This document shows, piece by piece, positions 18,415 through 27,103 of a stretch of DNA of 64,000 nucleotides (the first letter of the stretch is position 1; each line of letters opens with the position of its first letter). Both the position numbers and the translations under genes were made by a program. The DNA lies in contig NW_020289990.1 of NCBI RefSeq assembly GCF_003144245.1, positions 124,001-188,000 on the forward strand, written 5' to 3'. The stretch comes from Jaminaea rosea. Its lineage: Eukaryota > Basidiomycota > Exobasidiomycetes > Microstromatales. The notes beneath the pieces are model-generated. The model was not told where the DNA came from, made no database searches, and was given only the letters and a program-made list of their open reading frames with translations.

Positions 18415-21360
18415 ATGGCAGGGCCTGACAAGCCAGACAAGGCCGGCAGTGCTGCAGCTGAAGGCTCGTCATCAAAAGACAGCAGCAATGCGCAACGCTT
18501 CACGCCCGTCCAATCGTCATCCACCGAAGACAATGCAGCCCCTCCTACCTCGACATCCTCCTCATCCCTCACCACCTCGGTAGTGATCGAGTACCTCCGC
18601 ACGCGCGGATTTGAGCGTAGTGAGCAAGTGCTCAAAGCCGAGCTTGAAGCTCTGGCTGCGGGAAAGAGCCCTGAAGAGGCTCAGGCTGCCGGTGTTGCCG
18701 CGGGTGGGACTCCGTACGCTCGGACGCTGAGCATGGGCGAGCTGGCTAGCAAGAGCGCGCCGCGTGATCTGGCCGGGGCTGCCGCTGGAGAGAAAGGCCA
18801 AGCATCAGGAGCAGGAGGAGCAGCCAACCCTGGGCCCCTCGAGGTGCTAGCAGCCGACGCTCTCAAGATCGACCGAACGGACCGCACAAGAGGGTTCGGC
18901 ATGGTCCGCAATTGGTGCCAAGGTGGGCTGGACGTGTACCAAGCCGAGCTGCGACCCCTTCTCCTGCCGCTCTTTGTTCACTCCTACCTCGACCTGGTCG
19001 AGATGGGATTAGATGCGGCAGCCGCCTCCCTCCTGGCCCTGCACGGGGACTCGCTCCTCCCTCTTCACCCAGGCCTCCTCGCCCATCTGCGCTCTGTTAC
19101 ACGCCGCGTCCATATGGGCGCCGATGAGCTCGTACAGCGCTTCAGAGCCGAGCGGTATGTCCTCAAGATGAGTCAGACAGTATTCGGCCTCCTCCTTGGC
19201 TGGCTGACCGATGGGACTGGCCCCGTAGCGTCCGCGGGGGCGGGTGAGGGAGTAGGGGGAAACGAGGCTGAGCCACCTGCAACTCGGGGCAGGTTGGCGA
19301 TGCTTCGCATCATCAATGAGCGATGTAGAATCCAGGTTCTGAGGGCGAAACCGTATGAGTTGACGCCAGAGATGCTTGAGGAGGGGACAGGCTTGACGAG
19401 CGCGGGGCCTTCGTACTCTGCTGTTGGCACTGGCCCTGCGGGAGGTAGCAAGCGTGGTGCAGCATCAACCTCATCGACGGGCGCATCCCGTGACTACCCA
19501 GCCTTGCAATCCGCAGCCGTCTCGCAAGGAGGAGACGCCATCGCTGAATTTAATGCGAAGAATGCGGGGCCGCAGCTCAAGTTGGGACCCAAGTTCCCGC
19601 TGAGCGAGAGGTTGGCGGACGAAGTGCAGCGCGAGGCTACGGAGGAGGTAAGAGACGAAGAGGAGGAGCGCAAACAGAGAGAGAAGAAGGAGAGAGGCAC
19701 TTCACCTCCCGCTGAGAAAGGGCAGAAGGACGGAGAGCAGATGGATGGGGTCGAAACGTCAACAGCAGACAAGCAGGGCGAGAACGACACAAGTGAATCT
19801 CCACGTAAGCGCTCCAAGTCAAAGGAAGCCACACCCGCCCGAGCAAGTCGAGCAGGTACGGGCACACCTGCCCCAGGTGCAAAGGCGTCAGGCTCAGTCG
19901 CGCCGCAGTCAGGCAAGGACAAGGGAGGCGCCACGAACCTTGGTGGTGATGAGGACGACCGTAGCGATCTTATCCAACCTACAGTCGCCGACCTGCCCCC
20001 ACAAGCCCCACTGTTCCGCAGCGTGGACATCATGCGAGAGGTGGCCAAGCTACGCGATGCCCGCAAAAGTCTCCGGATCGACCCATCTCTCCCGGCATCA
20101 TCCTCCTCCGGTAGCACAACAACGCCATGGATGCGTCGCGCTGCCCTTCCGAGCATCTGCGCGTACACCTATCACGATGTGGGCGACGCGGGCTTGACGT
20201 GCTCCACCTTCTCCGAGGACACGACTTTGATGGCCGCCGGCTTCGAGGAGAGCTACGTGCAGATTTGGAGCCTGAAGGGGGAGCCCTTAGCAGGCTTGAG
20301 GGGGGATGTGCACCTTCCCGACGTGAGGGATCGAACTAGCTTGGAGCGACAGAGGGTCAAGGTGAAGCGCCAAAGACCAAATGGACAAGAGGACGAAGGG
20401 GAGGACCCGGCGTACTTGAGCACCCGCAAGCTGATCGGCCATTCCGGACCGGTCTACTCACTCTCATTCGACAACGTAGGCGGGACGGCCTCAGCGCCGC
20501 GCACCCTCCTCTCATCTTCGGCAGACAGCACCGTCCGCCTCTGGTCCATGGACACGCTCAGCGCACTCGTCTCCTATCGGGGTCATCAGGGCCCAGTCTG
20601 GAACGTGGAGTACTCCCCTTCGAGCATCTACTTCGCCACAGCAGGAGCGGATAGGACAGCAAGACTGTGGAGCACGGAGCGCGCTCACGCTTTGAGGATG
20701 TACGCGGGACATCTAAGCGACGTCGACTGTCTCTCCTTCCACCCGAACAGCCTCTACCTGGCCACTGGATCAAGCGATCGCACTGCAAGGCTGTGGGACG
20801 TACAGCGCGGGGCTTGCGTGCGCCTATTTGTCGGCCATTCTAGCCCGGTAGGCTGTGTTAAAGTCTCCCCCGATGGTCGCTACCTTGCGACAGCGGGGAG
20901 TGGCAACGGTGGTGGCTCAGGGCTAGGAGCGGCTTCAGGAGAGGATGAGGCGAGCATCTCCCTCTGGGATCTCGGATCGGGTCGAAGGATCAAGAAGATG
21001 TGGGGCCATCAGGGGAGGATCAACTCGCTCGACTTTACCGCTACGGGCAACGTCCTGATCTCGGCTGCCGACGACTGTACAGTTCGCTGTTGGGATGTGC
21101 GCGGTACCGGTGGGGCAAAGGGCGCTTCAGCCAGCCCTGAGGATGGCGATGTAGCGGGAATCTCAAACGGTGGAGCAGGAGGAAACGGCGTTATTCCCGG
21201 CTCGGGTGTGCGAGTCGAGGATGCCAGCGCTGACTGTGTCGCTACTTTCAGGACGAAGCGCACCCCGATGGTGGATGTGAGGGTCACGCCGAGGAACCTT
21301 TGTCTGGTGGCAGGCGCGTACGATGCTGGGCCGCTGAGTGGGATGGATGGGGAGATGTAA
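18415..21360 (+). CDS. TAF5: TFIID/SAGA subunit TAF5 (LisH, NTD2, WD40)
   Basis: A single 981-residue frame. The chosen ATG at 18415 has an AAA context and gives MAGPDKPDK; the frame is open for 56 codons upstream. LisH lies at about 58-90 (SVVIEYLRTRGFERSEQVL). The TAF5-specific NTD2 domain is at about 165-285 (WCQGGLDVYQAELRPLLLPL, LFVHSYLDLV). An acidic linker follows, then WD40 repeats from about 595 to the end (VRLWSMD, ARLWSTE, ARLWDVQ, ISLWDLG, VRCWDVR). TAF5 dimerises and nucleates TFIID; in budding yeast it is also a SAGA core subunit. The Glu/Lys/Arg-rich stretch at about 405-470 is probably a disordered hinge. It converges on LCB3, with 75 bp between stop codons. Confidence 0.93.
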   Translation: MAGPDKPDKAGSAAAEGSSSKDSSNAQRFTPVQSSSTEDNAAPPTSTSSSSLTTSVVIEYLRTRGFERSEQVLKAELEALAAGKSPEEAQAAGVAAGGTPYARTLSMGELASKSAPRDLAGAAAGEKGQASGAGGAANPGPLEVLAADALKIDRTDRTRGFGMVRNWCQGGLDVYQAELRPLLLPLFVHSYLDLVEMGLDAAAASLLALHGDSLLPLHPGLLAHLRSVTRRVHMGADELVQRFRAERYVLKMSQTVFGLLLGWLTDGTGPVASAGAGEGVGGNEAEPPATRGRLAMLRIINERCRIQVLRAKPYELTPEMLEEGTGLTSAGPSYSAVGTGPAGGSKRGAASTSSTGASRDYPALQSAAVSQGGDAIAEFNAKNAGPQLKLGPKFPLSERLADEVQREATEEVRDEEEERKQREKKERGTSPPAEKGQKDGEQMDGVETSTADKQGENDTSESPRKRSKSKEATPARASRAGTGTPAPGAKASGSVAPQSGKDKGGATNLGGDEDDRSDLIQPTVADLPPQAPLFRSVDIMREVAKLRDARKSLRIDPSLPASSSSGSTTTPWMRRAALPSICAYTYHDVGDAGLTCSTFSEDTTLMAAGFEESYVQIWSLKGEPLAGLRGDVHLPDVRDRTSLERQRVKVKRQRPNGQEDEGEDPAYLSTRKLIGHSGPVYSLSFDNVGGTASAPRTLLSSSADSTVRLWSMDTLSALVSYRGHQGPVWNVEYSPSSIYFATAGADRTARLWSTERAHALRMYAGHLSDVDCLSFHPNSLYLATGSSDRTARLWDVQRGACVRLFVGHSSPVGCVKVSPDGRYLATAGSGNGGGSGLGAASGEDEASISLWDLGSGRRIKKMWGHQGRINSLDFTATGNVLISAADDCTVRCWDVRGTGGAKGASASPEDGDVAGISNGGAGGNGVIPGSGVRVEDASADCVATFRTKRTPMVDVRVTPRNLCLVAGAYDAGPLSGMDGEM

Positions 21361-21435
21361 TGATGGATGGTAAACACGTGTAGATTAGAGAGAAGAGGGA
21401 ATAAAAGCAATGTACATTGTGACCCCTCTCGCTCA

Positions 21436-23640
21436 TCATGCCGTCCACCCTAGCCGATCGAATAACGCCGGCAGTGGCCCTGCGGCAACAAATCCGATCG
21501 CAGTGTAGACGAGCACCTTGGTCAGCACATCAACATCGTAATGCTTGACCTCCGTTGAACCGCTCTTGTTCGCCTGCTGAGCCGCTTCTTCCTGCTTGAT
21601 GCGCTCCTCCTCGCTCAAGTTGGCAGCCAGTGTATTCGCGACTTTGTCTGATGGTAGCTCGGTGCCCCCCTGCCCAGCTGGACGGGTGAGGGGCACTGAC
21701 AAGGAGGAATTAGGGGCTGGTGCATATTGGATCAAATGAGAAGAGCCGTTGGGCGATGCTTGGTCGTCCTTCTGCGCCGCAAGCTGTTGTGAGGCGTCCG
21801 TCAAGCTGGACATACCCGCTGCAGCTGTGCTTTTGAGAGGCGAGGGCGGTCTCCCTTGGCTGCTCAAGGGGCTGACAGGTCGAGATACGGGCGTTGCACT
21901 CCCGCTGCGGTCGTACTCGTATTCGCTCTCGCTGCTCCCTGGCACGCTGAGCATCCCGCTGCTGCCATCTCGCGAGACTCCGCGATATCCCAAGTCATGC
22001 CCGGACGTCCAGGCAGTAGAGCTAGTCTCACTCCCACTCGACAATCCCCCACTACTGTTCTCCCGTCTTGATGGGTGACCCACATCCGGCCAAGGCCCTG
22101 CTGGCGTGACAGTAGGCGTCAAGGTATTTGGCAGATCCACAAAGGAGTTGGAGCGCAGCAGCTCGTTGAACTGTAGTGGCACCTCGTCATACTCGCTTGA
22201 GGGGATGTAGTGCCTTCGTGGTAGGACGAGCCCGAAGGTGCGGTCGAAGAAGCGAAAGATTGTGGGGAGGGCCAGCTTGCAAGTGGTTTTGACCAGAACA
22301 CGAGTCAGGAAGATGAAGAACACGCCTACGATGATGGTGAGGAGGTAGAGGGTAGCGCGAATCAGAGGATTGCGTGCGGAAGTATCGCTGGGTGCTATTG
22401 AGCTGCTGTTGAGAGGCAGGGGATCGAAAGGGTCCAAGTCTGGGAATTGTAGAAGGGAGTAGCGCTGTGATGCCCAGCGAGCAAGGTTGACGCCTTGTAC
22501 TACGGAGATGAAAGCGATTGCTGCGCGAGAAGGAAAAGATATCAGCAAAGGCACGCCCGGTTGCGTCTGATGATCGTGGCGCGCATCCTCACCATCCTCG
22601 AAGCACGGGCAGTCATCCAAGGGCTGCGGGTGGACGTACACCATGAAGAGGCACGCCGGCACCAGAACACCGGGCACGGTCCATCCCTCGATCTTGAGAA
22701 ATGCCTCGATCCAATCGAAGGCGCACCACTGCGTCATCGTAATTGCCATGCCCAGCAACGAGCCCGTCACGCAATCGACGATGGAGTGCATCCCGGCATA
22801 GATGCGCCCATACACCACGCTGAAGCAGTACAGCGCGAAGCCTACCTCCCACCATCCACTGCTCCATCCGACCGACTGTGGATTCTGGCCGCGCATAGCT
22901 ACGACCCAGAGGTAGAAGTAGAGAGCCATTCCCACGCTGTTTGTGCTGTGGGTGCTCAAAAACCCATATTCCAGGTGGACACTTCCAATCGTTAGCCTAG
23001 TCACCGGAGGGCTGTACGGCCTAGGCACGCAGAGTAAGTCCTTGATCGCGGAAGAGACGTATACCCCGAAGGCGAGTGTATTGACAAGCCCACGGCCAAG
23101 GTAGGGACTGCCGATCCAGAATGCTGTGGGGAGGAAGATGAGGAAGAAAGAGTGCGTACCGAAGAGTGAGGTGTAGACGAAGAAGCGGTCCAAGATGGGA
23201 TGCCGGACGACTGATTGATGACGTGCGAGTAAGAGGGATTCACGCCGCAGACTGCGTATCAGCAGCCGACGCAGGCGGGCAACGAGAGGTGGTAGGTACT
23301 CGTCGTATACTTCCTCGGGGAGGATGCCAATGTCCGTGGTCGTGTTCCCGTCGGCCTCCGCTCCCTCGTGCTCATTCGTCTTGCCCTTGCCCTTGCTATC
23401 CCGGCGCTTCCTGTTCTCACGACCAAGGGACTCCAATTTCGACACATGCTTGGGAGCAGGATGTCTCGACCTAATCAAATCGCGCTTCGAAGGACGACTT
23501 GCTGCGCTGCTCGTGCTAGGGGTTGGCGAGGCTGCTCCCCCTCTATACTCTCCCAGAAGCTGGCGCAATTGATCTGGTGAAGAGACGCGGATCGGCGGTG
23601 AGTGTGTGCGAGCTGGCGGTGGTGGTAGAGAGGAGCTCAT
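21436..23640 (-). CDS. LCB3: sphingoid-base 1-phosphate phosphatase (PAP2 family)
   Basis: Minus-strand exons 23640-22593 and 22520-21436 give 710 residues. The 72-nt intron (GTGAGG..GCAG) is in frame and stop-free; its removal joins CFEDAIAFISVVQG. The three PAP2/lipid phosphatase motifs are present: KDLLCVPRP near residue 196, FLSTHSTNS near 223 and GRIYAGMHSIVD near 276, with several hydrophobic membrane segments between and after them. This layout is that of Lcb3/Ysr3 and mammalian SGPP, which dephosphorylate long-chain base phosphates in the ER for sphingolipid recycling. The length exceeds yeast Lcb3 (about 400) because of a disordered N-terminus and a Ser/Pro-rich C-terminal extension that ends in a further hydrophobic segment. 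The 610-bp upstream region is shared with the divergent orphan. Confidence 0.9.
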   Translation of the reverse strand: MSSSLPPPPARTHSPPIRVSSPDQLRQLLGEYRGGAASPTPSTSSAASRPSKRDLIRSRHPAPKHVSKLESLGRENRKRRDSKGKGKTNEHEGAEADGNTTTDIGILPEEVYDEYLPPLVARLRRLLIRSLRRESLLLARHQSVVRHPILDRFFVYTSLFGTHSFFLIFLPTAFWIGSPYLGRGLVNTLAFGVYVSSAIKDLLCVPRPYSPPVTRLTIGSVHLEYGFLSTHSTNSVGMALYFYLWVVAMRGQNPQSVGWSSGWWEVGFALYCFSVVYGRIYAGMHSIVDCVTGSLLGMAITMTQWCAFDWIEAFLKIEGWTVPGVLVPACLFMVYVHPQPLDDCPCFEDGEDARHDHQTQPGVPLLISFPSRAAIAFISVVQGVNLARWASQRYSLLQFPDLDPFDPLPLNSSSIAPSDTSARNPLIRATLYLLTIIVGVFFIFLTRVLVKTTCKLALPTIFRFFDRTFGLVLPRRHYIPSSEYDEVPLQFNELLRSNSFVDLPNTLTPTVTPAGPWPDVGHPSRRENSSGGLSSGSETSSTAWTSGHDLGYRGVSRDGSSGMLSVPGSSESEYEYDRSGSATPVSRPVSPLSSQGRPPSPLKSTAAAGMSSLTDASQQLAAQKDDQASPNGSSHLIQYAPAPNSSLSVPLTRPAGQGGTELPSDKVANTLAANLSEEERIKQEEAAQQANKSGSTEVKHYDVDVLTKVLVYTAIGFVAAGPLPALFDRLGWTA

Positions 23641-24250
23641 GGTGGTTGTACCATGGGAATTGAGAGGGATGGTGGGAGGAAGAGAAGCGGAAGACGGAAG
23701 ACGAGGGGCCGAGTGTCAAGCGACTTGAGCGAAATTGATCCGGCTGGGCAGAGGCGCAGCCCGAGACGGAGACGCAGGCGCGGGCGCAGGGGCCATGCAT
23801 TTTCCCTCCCTGGCCATCAGCATGAGGATCAACACAGAAAAGAGATAGCATATACGCAAGTCGCATTTGTGGAATGAGGCTCAGGCAAGCTATATCGCAG
23901 TTTCTGAATCCTGGTGCTAAGAGGCCATGCTGAGAGCAGAAGCAGACCGCTGCCTCGCCGCAAGCTGACCCCACGACGCGCCCTCAGCTTTCGTGAGCGG
24001 AGTCGTCCTTCGAAGTCGCCGCACAAGTGAGGCAGCTCGATCATTGTCAGCAGCAGCAGCAGCGAGGCAAGCAGATCTCTGATTGGTCGTGTTGTGCTGC
24101 TGCTTTCCTTTCCCCCAAAACATTGATTCCTCTGCTTACTGCTCCTGCTCACGACTCTGCAGACCGTTGCTTCATTTCATCTCGACAGCAAGTGAGCTAC
24201 GACTTGCCATCTCGCTCGCTGCTCATCCTCCTCTCCTCGCCGACCATACC
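23641..24250. promoter_or_regulatory. divergent intergenic region, LCB3 / orphan
   Basis: No gene is supported here. Overlapping short frames on both strands lack family resemblance. A CAG run lies at about 24047-24063. The region must carry the promoters of LCB3 (minus) and the 865-aa gene (plus). Confidence 0.45.
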
Positions 24251-26848
24251 ATGGCGCGATACCCAGCGCCTTTGGCCCCCTCATCCTCTCCTGCTCGTCC
24301 TCCGGGCAGCGGTCACCATATCACTGCTCCATCTCCACGCCGTCGTCGCAACGACGACCTCCTTGCCGGCCTTCCATTCAGGTCAAGACGCAACAAACGT
24401 CTGGCAAATGATGCTGCCGTTCTCCTCGCCGCGAAGCGACAGAGCACCCGCCGGTCTCGCATCATCGCTATCAGCCAGCAGCACCAGCACCAGCAGCATC
24501 AAGACAAACAGCATCAGCCACTCCCACCTCTTCCCGCCCATCCACCACGTCGTCATCGCATGTTCCTCAAAGCCATCCAACGCAAGCGGCCTCCTCCTTT
24601 ACCGAAGGACCCTCCCCTCATAGCAACACCACCTTCCTCTCTCGCTTCTTCATCGTCTCACTCCTCATCCCCTTCTACCTCATCCTTCGACTCGATCTCC
24701 GGCAGTAGTGCAGGCTCAACTGCAGCTACCGCTGTTCTCTCTGATAGAGCAAGAGGTGTGGTCGAAGCCGTACGGGTGGCTGGGCCGGTCGTACCATCGA
24801 AAGTCAAGGCGCTCAATGAAACAAAGGCGTCTACGTCAGGTCCAGCACAGAAGCAAGAGGACGATTCCGAAGATAGCTTGCAACGTCGCAATCGCCGAGA
24901 AGCAGCTGCGCAGAACCTGCAGCGCTGGCCTTGGGCAGGGGACGACACATTCGGTGAAGGTACCAACCCCATGCTCAAGCTTGATCCCGCTAGACCGTCA
25001 TCTGGTCTCGAAGGCAGTCCTCATCGCGGATTCTCCGCCACTTCTACTCCCCATGTGACAGCTCGTGCTCCACCTCGCGCCCTGCGCTACGACGTATCCA
25101 GCAGCGCTCCTCCTCAGCCACAACATGACAACGGCTGGCTCACCGCACCCGCGCAGCAGCCACAAGGTGGACCCAGTCGCGCCTCGCAATGGAGTGTCTC
25201 GACAATTGGAGCGCATAAGAGCGTTCTCCTCCCCTCACCACGTATCGATCGCCCACAATGGCTACCACCGCCGCCGCCAGGCGATGCACTCAGGCCCCGT
25301 TGCAAGGCGCCAGCTCGGGCAAGCTCGCCCAAGCCAGTCAAAGGGCAGCATGAGGTGCAGCAGCAACTGCTTGAGCCATCAGCTCACTTACTCGTAGGGC
25401 ACAGAGCGGTTGCAGGGGAAACGGACGAAGGGTCATGCATCAACTTCGACTGGTCGAGTATCGCAGGAGATGTTGCGGAGCACGAGATGACCACCAGCAG
25501 CGATGTCGAGGGCGGAGAGGACCATCTTGGCCTGGATCCAGCAGTCTACGACATGACGGGCACAGACTACGATGAAGTCGCTGCTCCAACACAGTTTCCA
25601 TGGGAGCAACTGCTGCCTTCCCACTCGGGACCGCAAGACTGCTTGGCAGGCCATCAGCGGATCCACGATAGCCTCGAGCAGAATGACTGGCACCACGACG
25701 ATAATCAGTTCAATCCATTGAGCACCACGGGTATGGATAGCCTTGATGACTTCGAGATGGTCACCGTCGCGAGTCATCATGAGACCAAGGAGCAGCCGCA
25801 GTACCGGCAACAAGACGTGGCCGCTCGGCACGAGCCTTTGGCGGCAGAGCGTTCCGAATTTCCCCACGACGCTGCAGGCAGCACTGCTGATAGGCCACTC
25901 AGCTCCGATCCTCAAGTCAAAGTCAGCTTTGAGGCGTTGCCTGCCTCGTCCAGTTGCGAAGGCTCTTCAGGAGCAACCGCGTCCGCCATCGCGTGGACGG
26001 TCTGGATCAGCGTTGGGGGAGGTGAGGTGAAAGTCGTCCGAGGTCAGGCATCGCTGCAGGGCTTGTTACCGCTCCTGGCTCAAGGAGCGCAGCAATCAGC
26101 GCCCTCGACCCCGGTACCAACGAGCAACTACCTCTCGCCAGAGTCGCAGGCAGCGTCGGGACGACGTCGTGACTGCAGTGAGAGAAGCAACGGGCCAGTC
26201 TCCGACGGCTCGGCCAGCTTAGCGGCAGAGGGTAGAGTGCGCTACAACAGTGAGAGTACAGAAGGCGAGCCAGTGGGAGCAGCCCGCTTCAAGCCGCGCC
26301 CATTCATGCTCAACGGTAAAGCTGCCCACAGCCAGTCAGACTCGGCTCTCGCTTCTCGCTGCTCCTCACGCCTCACAATGGCTTCCACTGCTACGGGACT
26401 CAGCTTCAACACCCGCTCAGTCACCACGACCCTTTCTATTCCACATCGTGACGGCTCCCTGCCGCGCTCATTTACAGCGCCCTCGATTCACGTTGCGCGT
26501 ACTTCCCTCCTCCCACCACCTGCGGCAGGACTGCTCGCCCCAACGAGGTACTACGGCAAGAGGCCCAGCTTTGCCCCTCCCATACTTCCCCGGAGCAGCC
26601 GCTCCCGTCACCATCATCGTGGGGGCTTGCAGCCACAGCCCTTCCCCCTCTCTGCACCCAGCGCCGCTGCAGGGGCTTCAACTTCGTCTCGCCTAACATA
26701 CCGCCGCAGCTCAACCTTTGCTGCTTCTTCTTCTGTAGCGGGTCAGGAGGGAAGAAGGGTCTGCTACGACGTCAGCCGACATCGACCCACTTTCGGCCTG
26801 GGCCGAGGCAAGGCGTACATGCCAGTCGCGATGGGCAAATGCATTTGA
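24251..26848 (+). CDS. large disordered protein of unknown function
   Basis: I do not recognise this 865-residue protein. The chosen ATG at 24251 gives MARYPAPLAP; the frame is open further upstream but with leader-like content. The N-terminus is very basic (RRRRNDD, RSRRNK, RRSRII) with a Gln-His run, and could be a nuclear localisation signal. The middle is Ser/Pro/Gln-rich with acidic patches. One more ordered-looking stretch lies near residue 590 (TASAIAWTVWISVGGGEVKV). The C-terminus is basic and aromatic and ends in RPTFGLGRGKAYMPVAMGKC, which looks conserved-like. The long open frame and normal codon use argue that it is real. It may be lineage-specific. Confidence 0.65.
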   Translation: MARYPAPLAPSSSPARPPGSGHHITAPSPRRRRNDDLLAGLPFRSRRNKRLANDAAVLLAAKRQSTRRSRIIAISQQHQHQQHQDKQHQPLPPLPAHPPRRHRMFLKAIQRKRPPPLPKDPPLIATPPSSLASSSSHSSSPSTSSFDSISGSSAGSTAATAVLSDRARGVVEAVRVAGPVVPSKVKALNETKASTSGPAQKQEDDSEDSLQRRNRREAAAQNLQRWPWAGDDTFGEGTNPMLKLDPARPSSGLEGSPHRGFSATSTPHVTARAPPRALRYDVSSSAPPQPQHDNGWLTAPAQQPQGGPSRASQWSVSTIGAHKSVLLPSPRIDRPQWLPPPPPGDALRPRCKAPARASSPKPVKGQHEVQQQLLEPSAHLLVGHRAVAGETDEGSCINFDWSSIAGDVAEHEMTTSSDVEGGEDHLGLDPAVYDMTGTDYDEVAAPTQFPWEQLLPSHSGPQDCLAGHQRIHDSLEQNDWHHDDNQFNPLSTTGMDSLDDFEMVTVASHHETKEQPQYRQQDVAARHEPLAAERSEFPHDAAGSTADRPLSSDPQVKVSFEALPASSSCEGSSGATASAIAWTVWISVGGGEVKVVRGQASLQGLLPLLAQGAQQSAPSTPVPTSNYLSPESQAASGRRRDCSERSNGPVSDGSASLAAEGRVRYNSESTEGEPVGAARFKPRPFMLNGKAAHSQSDSALASRCSSRLTMASTATGLSFNTRSVTTTLSIPHRDGSLPRSFTAPSIHVARTSLLPPPAAGLLAPTRYYGKRPSFAPPILPRSSRSRHHHRGGLQPQPFPLSAPSAAAGASTSSRLTYRRSSTFAASSSVAGQEGRRVCYDVSRHRPTFGLGRGKAYMPVAMGKCI

Positions 26849-27103
26849 GGCATGCTTTCCTTCCATTTTCCTCTTCGATCTGTCACCAGACCTTGCTCTC
26901 TCTTTACTCTGCTCACTTTTGCTTTAGCCAGTCACCTCCTCGTCTCCCTATACCCACTTGTCCTGCCTTGGCGTCATCCCGACCAATGCTATTTTTTGTC
27001 GGAGTAACCGTGATGACAATGCTCGATTGCGGAACGTGAAGAGCTCGTGAACATGAATATATAATGGCCCTCAGCGAGTATCCCTCTCTCTCTCTCTCTC
27101 TTT
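26849..27103. other. convergent 3' region with (CT)n tract
   Basis: The orphan and MRC1 stop codons face each other across 255 bases. The region is T/C-rich, with a pure CT microsatellite at about 27084-27101, immediately beyond the MRC1 stop. Confidence 0.6.
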
